Origin: an uncultured bacterium
GTDB lineage: Bacteria; Pseudomonadota; Alphaproteobacteria; Sphingomonadales; Sphingomonadaceae
DNA length: 64,000 nucleotides
NCBI GenBank assembly: GCA_942636505.2
Contig: CALOGB020000221.1
Location: 62,001 to 126,000, forward strand
Direction: 5' to 3'
Shown here: piece by piece, positions 40,009-49,159 of the stretch
How positions within the stretch are numbered: the stretch's first letter is position 1
Layout: each line of letters opens with the position of its first letter
Program-made: the position numbers and the translations under genes
Notes under the pieces: generated by a model
The model's input: only the letters and a program-made list of their open reading frames with translations
The model's database searches: none
Told to the model about the DNA's origin: nothing

Positions 40009-40476
40009 TCAACGTTTCTTGCGGATGCCGTAGCGATCGCCGGCCGGCGCGCCGCGGATGGTGATGAGTTCGGCGCGAGTCAGCACGCCATCCTTGTCGC
40101 GGTCGAACCGCGTGAAGAACTGCGCGAACCGCGCCTGGAGTTCGGCCGGCGTGATCCGGTTGTCGCCGTCGCGATCGACCTCGAACGGGCTTGGCAACGC
40201 GTTACGATCGCCCAGCCACGCCTGCGCCCAGTCGGCAAAGGCGATGTACCCGATCGATCCGGTCGCAGCACCCTCGGCGGTGGCATAGCTCCGCGCGACG
40301 CCCGCGGTCAGTTCCGCCTGCGTCACGCGGCCATCACCGTTCGCATCGCATGCGGCGATGAACAGCGCGGCGGGCTCGGCGAAGATCGTCGCGGGCGGCT
40401 GCGGCGTGCCCGCGGGCGGCGGTGCGGCGGTAATGGCCTGGAGAAGAGCAAGGGCGAGCAGCATGCCGCCCGTCAT
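40009..40476 (-). CDS. Exported EF-hand protein
   Basis: 155 residues with an N-terminal signal-like segment ([23 protein letters not shown]). Three EF-hand loops are visible: [24 protein letters not shown] and [12 protein letters not shown]. It should bind calcium in the periplasm. Its ATG overlaps the queA stop by 4 bases (ATGA) and tgt starts one base after its stop, so an exported calcium protein is locked into the queuosine operon. What it does there is unknown. Confidence 0.82.
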   Translation of the reverse strand: MTGGMLLALALLQAITAAPPPAGTPQPPATIFAEPAALFIAACDANGDGRVTQAELTAGVARSYATAEGAATGSIGYIAFADWAQAWLGDRNALPSPFEVDRDGDNRITPAELQARFAQFFTRFDRDKDGVLTRAELITIRGAPAGDRYGIRKKR

Positions 40477-41498
40477 GGCAGCAGAAGCGAGGCGTCGCCA
40501 TAGCTGTAGAAGCGATACTTTTCAGCGATCGCATGCGCATACGCCGCCTGCATCCGCTCGCGCCCCATCAGCGCCGACACGAGCATGAACAACGTCGAGC
40601 GCGGCAGATGGAAATTGGTCATCAAGCCGTCGATGCCGCGAAACCGGTATCCCGGCGTGATGAAGATCGCGGTGTCGCCGTCGAATGGGCGGATCACGTC
40701 GTCCTCGCCTGTCGCGCTCTCGATCAGCCGCAGCGACGTCGTCCCCACGGCGATCACGCGACCATTGTTCGCGCGGACCGCGTTGAGCCGACCGGCGGTG
40801 GCGGCATCGATCCGGCCCCACTCGGCGTGCATCTTGTGCTCGGTCGTGTCGGTCGCTTTCACGGGGAGGAACGTCCCCGCGCCGACATGCAGCGTCAGCG
40901 TCGCATGCTCGATCCCCGCCGCCTCAAGCGCCGCCATCAGCTTCGGCGTGAAGTGCAACGCAGCGGTTGGCGCCGCCACCGCACCCGGCTCGGATGCGAA
41001 CATCGTCTGGTAATCGTCCGCATCGCGTTCGTCGGTCGGGCGCTTGCCGGCGATATACGGGGGCAGAGGCATGTGGCCCGCGCGCTCCAGCAACAGCTCG
41101 ACCGGCTCGTCGCCCGCGAACACCAGGGCATAGCTCCCGTCGTCCTGGCGATCGACCGCCGCTGCGCTGACGCCGTTGCCGAACTCGATCACGTCGCCAT
41201 CGCGCAACCGCCGCGCGTTGCGAATGAACGCGCGCCACCGCCGCGGCCCCTCGCGCTTGTGGAGCGTCGCGCCGATCTTGGCATCGCCGCGCCGCCCGTC
41301 GAGCTGCGCCGGGATCACGCGCGTATCGTTGAACACGAGCATGTCGCCACGCCGCAGCAGCGACGGCAGGTCGGATACGCCTGCATCCTGGGTCGCATCA
41401 CCTTCGAGCACCAGCATCCGCGCAGCATCGCGCGGCGCCGCGGGGCGGAGCGCGATGTTGTCGGTTGGCAGGTCGAAGTCGAAAAGGTCGACGTTCAA
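40473..41498 (-). CDS. queA: S-adenosylmethionine:tRNA ribosyltransferase-isomerase
   Basis: 341 residues, normal length. It converts preQ1-tRNA to epoxyqueuosine-tRNA using the ribose of [53 protein letters not shown] and [19 protein letters not shown] are family motifs. The ATG follows the cyclophilin gene by 7 bases; its stop overlaps the EF-hand gene by 4. Confidence 0.96.
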   Translation of the reverse strand: MNVDLFDFDLPTDNIALRPAAPRDAARMLVLEGDATQDAGVSDLPSLLRRGDMLVFNDTRVIPAQLDGRRGDAKIGATLHKREGPRRWRAFIRNARRLRDGDVIEFGNGVSAAAVDRQDDGSYALVFAGDEPVELLLERAGHMPLPPYIAGKRPTDERDADDYQTMFASEPGAVAAPTAALHFTPKLMAALEAAGIEHATLTLHVGAGTFLPVKATDTTEHKMHAEWGRIDAATAGRLNAVRANNGRVIAVGTTSLRLIESATGEDDVIRPFDGDTAIFITPGYRFRGIDGLMTNFHLPRSTLFMLVSALMGRERMQAAYAHAIAEKYRFYSYGDASLLLP

Positions 41499-41505
41499 CG
41501 TGGAA

Positions 41506-42234
41506 TCACTTCTTTGCAGGAGCCTTTTTTACCGGCGCCTTGCGAGCGGCCGGCGCGAGCTTTGGCTTGGCCGCGTTCGGCCCCGAAGCCGTGCCCGGCA
41601 ACGTCACCGGTGCACCGAGCGCGGGGGCAGGCGGCCCAGCCATGTACGCCGGAGGATTGTCGGCCGCGATATACGCATGGACGATCCGCGACGGGTTCGC
41701 CGGCGGCTCGCCGCGCTCGATCGCGTCGACATACTGCATCCCGTCGAGCACGCGACCGAACACGGTGTATTTCTTGTCGAGGCTGAGCCGCGGCTGGAAG
41801 ACGATGAAGAACTGGCTGTTCGCGCTGTCTTCCTTGTCCGAGCGTGCGGCCGAGACCGCACCACGAACATGCGGCAGGTAATTGAACTCCGCCTTCACGT
41901 CGGGGAGCGTCGAGCCACCGGTGCCGTCACCCTTGGGATCGCCACCCTGTGCCATGAAGCCATCGATCACGCGGTGGAACGCGAGGCCGTCATAGAAATG
42001 CTGGCGAGTCAGCGTCTTGATCCGCTCGACCATCAGTGGCGCGACGTCGGGCCGAAGCCAGATCGTGACGCGCCCGCCGGTCGAAAGATCGAGCAGCAGC
42101 AGGTTCTGCGTATCCGTGGTCAGGGGCGGGGTCGCGCGAACGGCAGGCGCCACGACTTCCTTCTTCTGCGCTGCACCAGCCGGTACCGTGACCAGGCACC
42201 CGAGCAACGCGAACATTCCGACGAAAAAGCGCAT
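41506..42234 (-). CDS. Exported cyclophilin-type peptidyl-prolyl isomerase
   Basis: 242 residues from ATG 42234, giving a signal peptide ([22 protein letters not shown]). [23 protein letters not shown] is the cyclophilin active-site motif (catalytic Arg, then Gln). SQFFIVF and [11 protein letters not shown] follow. It has a Lys/Ala/Pro-rich tail ([20 protein letters not shown]). It assists folding in the periplasm. The longer frame to 42426 reads through a repeat. Confidence 0.92.
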   Translation of the reverse strand: MRFFVGMFALLGCLVTVPAGAAQKKEVVAPAVRATPPLTTDTQNLLLLDLSTGGRVTIWLRPDVAPLMVERIKTLTRQHFYDGLAFHRVIDGFMAQGGDPKGDGTGGSTLPDVKAEFNYLPHVRGAVSAARSDKEDSANSQFFIVFQPRLSLDKKYTVFGRVLDGMQYVDAIERGEPPANPSRIVHAYIAADNPPAYMAGPPAPALGAPVTLPGTASGPNAAKPKLAPAARKAPVKKAPAKK

Positions 42235-42338
42235 CAAATTCCCACTCGAAAGAGGCCCGGCGCAACCAGGCTGCCGCCACTTAGAGCAAATCTCCGCTTG
42301 CGCCAATCTGAACGTGAGGGGGAGATGACGCCGAACTG

Positions 42339-42449
42339 CTCCCCTCCCTGGAAGGGAGGGGCCGGGGGTGGGTAGGCCCGCTTGAGCCTCAGCGGTCCAG
42401 TTATGCGGAACCCGATCCACCCCCAACCCCTCCCTTCCAGGGAGGGGCG
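42339..42449. repeat. Paired palindrome, CTCCCCTCCCTGGAAGGGAG type
   Basis: The left arm CCCCTCCCTGGAAGGGAGGG with GGGGGTGGGT pairs with the right arm ACCCCTCCCTTCCAGGGAGG. It lies between the cyclophilin start and the coaD end. Confidence 0.8.
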
Positions 42450-42455
42450 AGAAGG

Positions 42456-42962
42456 TCAGGACCCTTTGCGGCCGATCTTCTCGACCCGAGCGACCACCTC
42501 TTCGCGCACCGATTCTGGCACGAACTTGGCGATATTCCCGCCGTACAGCGCGATCTCTTTCACCAGCCGGCTAGCGATCGGCTGCAACGCGACGTCGGCC
42601 ATCAGGAACACCGTCTCGACGCGCGGATTGATCTGCTGGTTCATCCCCGCCATCTGATACTCGTACTCGAAATCGGCGACGGCACGCAGCCCACGGACGA
42701 TCACTTTCGCCCCCTGCCGCTCGGCAAAGTCCATGAGCAGCGAATCGAACGCGACCACCTCGATATCGCCGTCGACGTCCGCGACTTCACGGCGCACCGT
42801 CGCCATCCGCTCCTCTATCGTGAACATCGGCGACTTGGACGGATTGGTCGTCACCCCGATCACCAGCCGGTCGACCAGCTTCGCGCCGCGCCGGATGATG
42901 TCCATATGCCCCAGCGTGACGGGATCGAACGTCCCCGGGTAAACCCCAATCCGTGCCGTCAT
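42456..42962 (-). CDS. coaD: Phosphopantetheine adenylyltransferase
   Basis: 168 residues from ATG 42962, the normal length. YPGTFDPVTLGH is the T/HxGH nucleotidyltransferase motif, and IASRLVKEIALYGG is the family end motif. It makes dephospho-CoA from phosphopantetheine and ATP. The frame continues 5' in the ispA antisense region, but those residues are not coaD-like. It starts 22 bases after ispA. Confidence 0.96.
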   Translation of the reverse strand: MTARIGVYPGTFDPVTLGHMDIIRRGAKLVDRLVIGVTTNPSKSPMFTIEERMATVRREVADVDGDIEVVAFDSLLMDFAERQGAKVIVRGLRAVADFEYEYQMAGMNQQINPRVETVFLMADVALQPIASRLVKEIALYGGNIAKFVPESVREEVVARVEKIGRKGS

Positions 42963-42984
42963 GCCGATCTCCCCGGTTGTAGTT

Positions 42985-43875
42985 CTAGCGGTCGCGTTCG
43001 AGCACGAAACGGGCGATATCCCGCAACAGGTCGGCTTCCTTGCCGTAGCTGTGCAGATGCGCCACGGCCTGATCGACCAGCATCCGCGCCTGTTCGCGCG
43101 CACGCTCGGGCCCGAGCAGCGACAGGAACGTCTCCTTGCCAGCGACCTCGTCCTTGCGCAGCGACTTGCCGACGACCGCCTCGTCGCCCTCGGCATCGAG
43201 CAGGTCATCGGCGATCTGGAACGCCAGCCCCAGGTCATGCGCGTAGCCACGCAGGCCCACGCGACCTTCCGGCGGCAGCCGCCCGAGAATCGCGCCAGCC
43301 TCGACCGAAGCCGAGATCAGCGCGCCCGTCTTCATCTGCTGCAACCGAGTCACGGTATTGAGGTCGAAGCGCGTGTTCTCCGCCTCGATATCCATCTTCT
43401 GGCCGCCTGCCATGCCGTTCGGCCCGGACGCCCGCGCGAGGTCCATGACCAGTTCGATGCGGACGAACGGATCGGCATGCGTCGCCGGATCGGCCAGGAT
43501 CTCGAACGCCATCGCGTGCAGGCAATCGCCCGCCAGGATCGCGGTCGCCTCGTCGAACACCTTGTGCACGGTCGGCTTGCCGCGGCGCATGTCGTCGTCG
43601 TCCATCGACGGCAGGTCATCGTGGATCAGCGAATAGACATGGATCGCCTCGATCGCGGTCGCCGCCCTGGCAGAGCAGTCCCGCGCCACGTCGAACAGAT
43701 TGGCGGTCGCGAACACCAGCAGCGGCCGCAGCCGCTTGCCGCCACCGATCGCCGCATGCCGCATCGCGCGGTACAGGTCGCCGCGCGGATCGTCCGGAAT
43801 CGTCAGCAGCTGGTCGAATTGCCGGTCGATCTCCGCGGAGACCTCGGCAAGCGCGGCATCAAGCGTGACGGGCAT
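42985..43875 (-). CDS. ispA: Farnesyl/geranyl diphosphate synthase
   Basis: 296 residues from ATG 43875, a polyprenyl synthase. The first aspartate-rich motif is in LIHDDLPSMDDDDMRRG and the second in FQIADDLLD. GGGKRLRPLLV is the isopentenyl-diphosphate binding segment. It elongates allylic diphosphates to farnesyl diphosphate. It starts 13 bases after xseB. dxs, often next to it, is not in the window. Confidence 0.95.
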   Translation of the reverse strand: MPVTLDAALAEVSAEIDRQFDQLLTIPDDPRGDLYRAMRHAAIGGGKRLRPLLVFATANLFDVARDCSARAATAIEAIHVYSLIHDDLPSMDDDDMRRGKPTVHKVFDEATAILAGDCLHAMAFEILADPATHADPFVRIELVMDLARASGPNGMAGGQKMDIEAENTRFDLNTVTRLQQMKTGALISASVEAGAILGRLPPEGRVGLRGYAHDLGLAFQIADDLLDAEGDEAVVGKSLRKDEVAGKETFLSLLGPERAREQARMLVDQAVAHLHSYGKEADLLRDIARFVLERDR

Positions 43876-43888
43876 CCCGCTCACCGCG

Positions 43889-44128
43889 TCAGCCGGCCGC
43901 GAACGGGCGGACGCCGGCAGGCTTGCCGTCGCCGTCGAGACGGATCGCCTCGATCCGCGCTTGCGCCGCATCGAGCCGGTCGGCGCAACGCTGGCGCAGC
44001 TTGTTGCCGCGCTCGTACAGCTCGATCGCCTGCTGAAGCGGCGTGTCGCCACTTTCCAGCTTCCCGACGATAAGCTCGAGTTCCTTCAGTGCATCCTCGA
44101 ACGCGAGGTCTTCGATCGGCGTGTCCAT
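43889..44128 (-). CDS. xseB: Exodeoxyribonuclease VII small subunit
   Basis: 79 residues. FEDALKELELIVGKLESGDTPLQQAIELYERGNKLRQRC is the complete XseB signature. It pairs with XseA to degrade single-stranded DNA. It is first of the xseB, ispA, coaD, cyclophilin, queA, EF-hand, tgt series on the minus strand. xseA is not in the window. Confidence 0.94.
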   Translation of the reverse strand: MDTPIEDLAFEDALKELELIVGKLESGDTPLQQAIELYERGNKLRQRCADRLDAAQARIEAIRLDGDGKPAGVRPFAAG

Positions 44129-44200
44129 GCCGGCCGCTATGGCGCAGGCACGCGACGAGGGTCAAGGACGCGCGAGAGGCGCCGGATATGCGGCACGCAC

Positions 44201-44398
44201 TTACCGCAGGCGGTTGACCGTCCAGGTGTACAAGACCGAGACACCGACCAGTCCGAAATCGACGACGGCCTGCATCCGGTGCGGCGACGGGTCGCTCTTG
44301 TCGTGCGTGATCAGCCGGAAGTCTGCGGTCGGATGGCGCACGGCGAGCGTCACGAGCGCAAGCCCCGCCGCTGCCAGCACAAGTTTCCGGTTCCGCAT
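44201..44398 (-). CDS. Small membrane protein, unknown
   Basis: 65 residues from ATG 44398; the frame extends further 5' but only into the diguanylate cyclase antisense. It has a hydrophobic N-terminus (KLVLAAAGLALVTLAV) and a second weakly hydrophobic segment near the end (FGLVGVSVLYTWTV). I do not recognise it. Confidence 0.5.
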   Translation of the reverse strand: MRNRKLVLAAAGLALVTLAVRHPTADFRLITHDKSDPSPHRMQAVVDFGLVGVSVLYTWTVNRLR

Positions 44399-44459
44399 CG
44401 TCGATCTCCCAGGCGTGCGATCATGGCTCACCCGTTGCCGTTTCGCAAGCGAACCGGCT

Positions 44460-46145
44460 TCAAGCGGCGATCGGCAGTATGCCTGCGTCGCGCGACCGAT
44501 CGCGCCCGGCGCCCTTGGCCGCGAACAAGGCACGATCGGCGCTGCGATACAGCGCCTTCCAGTCGGATTCGCGCTGCAGCGGCCCCGTACAGCAGCCAAT
44601 GCTGGCGGTTATCGCCATGTCGAACGGCATGCGCTGGCTGCGCAAACGTTCGAGGATCGTGTCGGGCAGGACCGGCGTCGTCGCGTCGATGAGGATGGCG
44701 AACTCCTCCCCGCCGATCCTCGCGACCAGAGCGTCGGGCGGCACCGCGTTGCGCAACACCCGCGCCACGACCCGCAGGACTTCGTCGCCGCCATCGTGGC
44801 CGATCGTCTCGTTGACGTGCTTGAAGTGATCGACGTCCGCGATCAGCAGCATCTGATCGCCCGACCGTCCGATCGCGCGATCCAGGAATGCACGGCGATT
44901 GAGCAGCCCTGTCAGCGGTTCGGTATCCGCCAGCAACCGCGCCGCGATCTCCTGTTCACGCGCGTCGTCGCGTTCGACGCTAAGCAGGCGAATCCGGTAC
45001 GCGATCGCCAGGCTGGAGAGCAGCGCCTCCAGCATCATAGAGATCATCGTGGAGTTATCGATCCAGAAACTCCACGACATCAGCCCCAGCGCACCGGCGA
45101 TCCGCAGGCTGGCGAAGACGATGGGCGCGCCCCAGGCGAGCGTGAACATCCAGAGATAGCTGCTGCGAACCCGCCAGGCTCGGTACAGCACCGGCGGCAC
45201 CAGCGCGATCAGCGGGATGTAACTGAGCGTCAGCAACCGATCGAGCCAGTAGATCTGCCACGGCGCCAGGATCGCGAACGCGATTCCGGCCGTGGCGAGC
45301 GTCGCGAGCGCCACGTTGCTGGCAGGGCGCGGCCAACCATCGAACACCGCACGCTCGAAAAAAGCGCGTGCGAAGATCAGGACCATGCCCGCACAGATCG
45401 CCAGCAGGCATACGTTTAACTTCAAGCGGACGTTGTTGTCGAGCGACGGCACAAGCTGGCCCAGAGCGGCCGACGACGAAAAGGCGTACCCGAGCAAGCA
45501 TAGCACCAGCAGGCAATAGACCGGCTGGAACGACTGTCGAAGCGCACCCCACAACGCGAGATTGTAGACGATCAATGCGATCGCCATGCCGCCGAAGCTT
45601 GCATACAGCGCCGACAGGATGATCTCGCTCTCTGCGGCTTCAGCGGCCGTTGCGAGTGTCGGCCCGAGTACGACGCCCCGCAAATTCGCCGAACCCTCGA
45701 CGTGCCAAAGCAGGCGGACGGGGGGCGCAACGTGCGGCGGCAGCGTCAGAGATAGGGTTGCGCCGATCATGAGATGGCGGCCGGACGTGCGACTGGTGAA
45801 CCCGGTACGGCGGATTGCGCCGTCTGCATAAAGAACGAAGAGCGTGACGCGATCCTGCCAGACGCTCGCGGTCAGGGCACGCAGATCAGGGATGTGCGTC
45901 AGGTTCGCCGGCAAAGCCTGTGACAGAACCCAGAAATCGCCGGACCCATAGGCCGACTGGGGGGTGGTGCAGTCGAACCGTGAAGGCGTTCGAAACAAGG
46001 CAGGTACGGAAAGCCCTGGGGTAGCCCGCATAATACAGACATCGAGCAGTTGCCCGGTCCGGGCCTCGGCCGGTGCAGCACCGAGCATCGCCAACGCCGT
46101 CGCAACGATGCCGATGAGCCAAGTGATACGAAACCCGAACGTCAT
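44460..46145 (-). CDS. Diguanylate cyclase with periplasmic and 7TM sensor
   Basis: 561 residues. A signal-like N-terminus is followed by a periplasmic beta-rich domain (to about 170), then about seven helices (SALYASFGGMAIALIVYNLALW onward), the layout of 7TMR-DISM sensors. The GGDEF domain starts at LADTEPLTGLLNRRAFLDRA and carries the catalytic motif in VARIGGEEFAILI. An RxxD inhibitory site is not present. It makes cyclic di-GMP in response to an external or membrane signal. It is monocistronic, 285 bases from the clpA terminator. Confidence 0.87.
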   Translation of the reverse strand: MTFGFRITWLIGIVATALAMLGAAPAEARTGQLLDVCIMRATPGLSVPALFRTPSRFDCTTPQSAYGSGDFWVLSQALPANLTHIPDLRALTASVWQDRVTLFVLYADGAIRRTGFTSRTSGRHLMIGATLSLTLPPHVAPPVRLLWHVEGSANLRGVVLGPTLATAAEAAESEIILSALYASFGGMAIALIVYNLALWGALRQSFQPVYCLLVLCLLGYAFSSSAALGQLVPSLDNNVRLKLNVCLLAICAGMVLIFARAFFERAVFDGWPRPASNVALATLATAGIAFAILAPWQIYWLDRLLTLSYIPLIALVPPVLYRAWRVRSSYLWMFTLAWGAPIVFASLRIAGALGLMSWSFWIDNSTMISMMLEALLSSLAIAYRIRLLSVERDDAREQEIAARLLADTEPLTGLLNRRAFLDRAIGRSGDQMLLIADVDHFKHVNETIGHDGGDEVLRVVARVLRNAVPPDALVARIGGEEFAILIDATTPVLPDTILERLRSQRMPFDMAITASIGCCTGPLQRESDWKALYRSADRALFAAKGAGRDRSRDAGILPIAA

Positions 46146-46392
46146 GCAGACACCGTCTAAGCCGCCTTCGCCAATTAATGGTAAAGAGGCGCCCGTACGA
46201 CGGCGTAATCAATCGGATTTCGACCATACTGGATCGATTTATGCCAATTTGGCTCGCAATTCGAACCACGCTATCGGCTTCGGGAGGTCGCTTCGTCCTT
46301 ACCGCCGATCGTGTTTCAACGACAGAGCCGGGCGCGAGCCAAAAGAGGATTGGTAGAATTTAGAGTGCTGCTCATCCAGCTTTTTCAAATCA
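46146..46392. other. Intergenic region upstream of the diguanylate cyclase
   Basis: About 250 bases of lower G+C than the neighbours, containing runs such as CCAATTAATGG and GATCGATTTATGCC. It presumably holds the promoter of the divergent diguanylate cyclase gene. No ORF of quality and no clear operator is seen. Confidence 0.4.
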
Positions 46393-46422
46393 AACCTGGT
46401 CCAGCTCTCGCTGAACCAGGTT
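46393..46422 (-). terminator. Terminator hairpin of clpA
   Basis: On the minus strand, a 13-base stem AACCTGGTTCAGC/GCTGGACCAGGTT (one G-T pair) with a GAGA loop lies 9 bases after the clpA stop, followed by TGATTTG. Confidence 0.75.
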
Positions 46423-46430
46423 GATAATCG

Positions 46431-48749
46431 TTAGCTGGCGTCGACCGTCTCGGTCTTGCCCTTCTTCTTGGGCTTCTTCGGTGCGGCCGGCTCGATCGCG
46501 AACGACAACGCGCCGTCCTTCATCTTCACCGTCACCTCGCCGCCATGGACCAGCTTGCCGAACAACAGTTCCTCGGCGAGCGGCTGCTTGATCTTCTCCT
46601 GGATCAGGCGACCCATCGGCCGTGCACCGTACAGCTTGTCGTAGCCCTTGGTCGTGAGCCACGCCTTCGACTCGTCGTCGAGGACGATGTGCACGCCGCG
46701 GTCCGCCAGCTGGAGTTCGAGCTGGAGGATGAACTTGTCCACCACCCGCGCCACCACTTCGGTCGGCAGGTACCCGAACGGCACCACCGCATCGAGACGG
46801 TTGCGGAATTCCGGCGTGAACATCTTCGTCACGGCCACCTCGTCCTCGCCTTCGCGCGACAGGTTGCCGAAGCCGACCGTCTCGCGCGCCATGTCGCTGG
46901 CACCCGCATTGGTCGTCATGATCAGGATGACGTTGCGGAAATCGACCGACTTGCCGTGCTGGTCGGTCAGCCGCCCGTTATCCATCACCTGCAACAAGAT
47001 ATTGAACAGGTCCGGATGCGCCTTCTCGATCTCGTCGAGCAGCAGCACGCAATGCGGGTTCTGATCGATCGCATCTGTCAGCAGACCACCCTGGTCGAAC
47101 CCGACATAGCCCGGGGGCGCACCGATCAGACGACTGACCGAATGCCGCTCCATATATTCGGACATGTCGAACCGCTGGAGCGGAATGCCGAGGATCGTCG
47201 AGAGCTGCTTGGCGACTTCGGTCTTGCCGACACCGGTAGGCCCGGTGAACAGATAGTTGCCGATCGGCTTCTCCGGCTCGCGCAGCCCAGCCCGCGCCAG
47301 CTTGATCGCCGAGGACAGCTTCTCGATCGCCGCGTTCTGACCGAACACCACGCGCTTGAGGTCGGTCTCCAGCGTAGCCAGAGCCAGCTTGTCGTCGGTC
47401 GAGACCGACTTCGGTGGGATGCGGGCCATCGTCGCGATGACCTGCTCGATCTCCTTCGGCGTGATCGTCTTCTTGCGCTTGTTCGGCGGCACCAACATCT
47501 GCATCGCACCGACCTCGTCGATCACGTCGATCGCCTTGTCCGGCAACTTGCGGTCGTTGATGTACCGCGCCGACAGCTCGACCGCCGACTTGATCGCGTC
47601 GGGGGTGTACTTGACGTTGTGGTGATCCTCGAACGCCGAGCGCAGGCCGGCGAGGATCTTGATGGTATCCTCGATGGTCGGCTCGTTCACATCGATCTTC
47701 TGGAAGCGCCGCAGCAGAGCGCGGTCCTTCTCGAAGTGATTGCGGAACTCCTTGTACGTCGTCGAGCCGATGCACCGGATCGTGCCACCCGACAAAGCCG
47801 GCTTGAGCAGGTTCGAGGCATCCATAGCGCCGCCACTCGTCGCACCCGCACCGATCACGGTGTGGATCTCGTCGATGAACAGCACCGCGTCGGGCAGCTT
47901 CTCGAGCTCGTTGACGACCGCCTTCAAGCGCTCCTCGAAGTCACCACGATACCGCGTCCCCGCCAGCAACGCGCCCATGTCGAGCGAGTAGATGACGGCA
48001 GGCAACAGCACGTCGGGCACATCGCCCTCGACGATCTTGCGCGCCAGACCTTCCGCGATCGCGGTCTTGCCTACGCCGGGATCACCGACATAGAGCGGGT
48101 TGTTCTTCGACCGGCGGCACAGGATCTGGATCGTGCGATCCACCTCCGGCCCGCGCCCGATCAGGGGATCGACCTTGCCGTTTCTGGCCTTCTCGTTGAG
48201 GTCGACCGTGAATTGCTTGAGCGCGCTTTCCGTCTTGCCCTTCTCCTGTCCCTTGGCCGGCTTCTCGTCGTCCGCACCCTTTGGCGTGGATGCTTCGGTC
48301 GCCTGCTGTCCGCCCTTGCCGACACCGTGGCTGATGAAGCTGACCGCATCGAGGCGGCTCATGTCCTGCTGTTGCAAGAAATAGACGGCATAGCTCTCGC
48401 GCTCGCTGAACAAGGCGACGAGCACGTTGGCGCCGGTCACTTCGTCGCGGCCCGAGGACTGGACGTGCAGGATCGCGCGCTGGACGACGCGCTGGAACCC
48501 GCTGGTGGGGGAGGGATCGGTCGCCGCATCGACCTTCAGCGCATCGAGTTCGCTGTCGAGGTAGTGCGAGACGGTGTTCTTCAGATCGCCGATCTCGACG
48601 TTGCACGCGGTCATGACCTTCGACGCATGTTCGTCGTCGATCAGCGCGAGCAGCAGATGCTCCAGCGTCGCATATTCGTGGCGCCGGGACGATGCCGCCT
48701 CGAGCGCCTTGTGCAGCGTGGTCTCGAGGGCGGGTGCAAATGATGGCAT
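46431..48749 (-). CDS. clpA: ATP-dependent Clp protease ATPase subunit ClpA
   Basis: 772 residues. An N-terminal Clp_N double repeat (1-140) is followed by D1 (Walker A GDPGVGKT, with the VIGAGATSGGAMDASNLLKPAL region) and D2 (GPTGVGKT, ALLLDEIEKAHPD-type Walker B). The C-terminal GARPMGRLIQEKIKQPLAEELLFGK is the ClpP-contacting end. It unfolds substrates for ClpP. clpS, normally just upstream, is not found in the roughly 140-base gap or nearby. Confidence 0.96.
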   Translation of the reverse strand: MPSFAPALETTLHKALEAASSRRHEYATLEHLLLALIDDEHASKVMTACNVEIGDLKNTVSHYLDSELDALKVDAATDPSPTSGFQRVVQRAILHVQSSGRDEVTGANVLVALFSERESYAVYFLQQQDMSRLDAVSFISHGVGKGGQQATEASTPKGADDEKPAKGQEKGKTESALKQFTVDLNEKARNGKVDPLIGRGPEVDRTIQILCRRSKNNPLYVGDPGVGKTAIAEGLARKIVEGDVPDVLLPAVIYSLDMGALLAGTRYRGDFEERLKAVVNELEKLPDAVLFIDEIHTVIGAGATSGGAMDASNLLKPALSGGTIRCIGSTTYKEFRNHFEKDRALLRRFQKIDVNEPTIEDTIKILAGLRSAFEDHHNVKYTPDAIKSAVELSARYINDRKLPDKAIDVIDEVGAMQMLVPPNKRKKTITPKEIEQVIATMARIPPKSVSTDDKLALATLETDLKRVVFGQNAAIEKLSSAIKLARAGLREPEKPIGNYLFTGPTGVGKTEVAKQLSTILGIPLQRFDMSEYMERHSVSRLIGAPPGYVGFDQGGLLTDAIDQNPHCVLLLDEIEKAHPDLFNILLQVMDNGRLTDQHGKSVDFRNVILIMTTNAGASDMARETVGFGNLSREGEDEVAVTKMFTPEFRNRLDAVVPFGYLPTEVVARVVDKFILQLELQLADRGVHIVLDDESKAWLTTKGYDKLYGARPMGRLIQEKIKQPLAEELLFGKLVHGGEVTVKMKDGALSFAIEPAAPKKPKKKGKTETVDAS

Positions 48750-48892
48750 TTACAATACTCCTGTCGGGCCGCGAGAACGCGAGCCCTTTGCCACTATGTC
48801 GGAACTGATATCGGTCGCATCAAGCACTTGAACCCGGCCCCGTCCGTTCCTGCGCTGCCTAAATGCGGCGCTTGTGGAGGCGGGCAGCGCGA

Positions 48893-49087
48893 TCACCGCC
48901 TGAACAGGTCGTCGGCGCTGGCGCGGTGACTGACCGCGCGATCCTTCTTCAGCTGGCAGCGCGCGATCTCGCCCTGCAGCACGGTGATCCGCGCATCGAG
49001 CTCGGCGACCGACAACGGATCGAGGTCCTGTCGCACGAGCGCGTCGAGCAGATCGTCGGGACGGGAAGTGGTGTCGTCCGGTTCCAT
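48893..49087 (-). CDS. DUF1192 family protein
   Basis: 64 residues from ATG 49087. DLDPLSVAELDARITVLQGEIARCQ is the DUF1192 signature, a coiled-coil-like small protein of unknown role. It is divergent from a zinc-type quinone oxidoreductase, the usual partner of this family in alphaproteobacteria. A longer frame (to 49111) is possible but less likely. Confidence 0.82.
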   Translation of the reverse strand: MEPDDTTSRPDDLLDALVRQDLDPLSVAELDARITVLQGEIARCQLKKDRAVSHRASADDLFRR

Positions 49088-49159
49088 AGTTTCTGTAACG
49101 TTGACCCGCACCAGAGTGATGTCAATAAGGCGCGGAAATCTAAAGGGACGTGACGAGCA

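Noticed and set aside
46545..48743. 732-aa plus-strand ORF antisense to clpA
   Set aside because: Shadow ORF; clpA carries both Walker motifs and family length.
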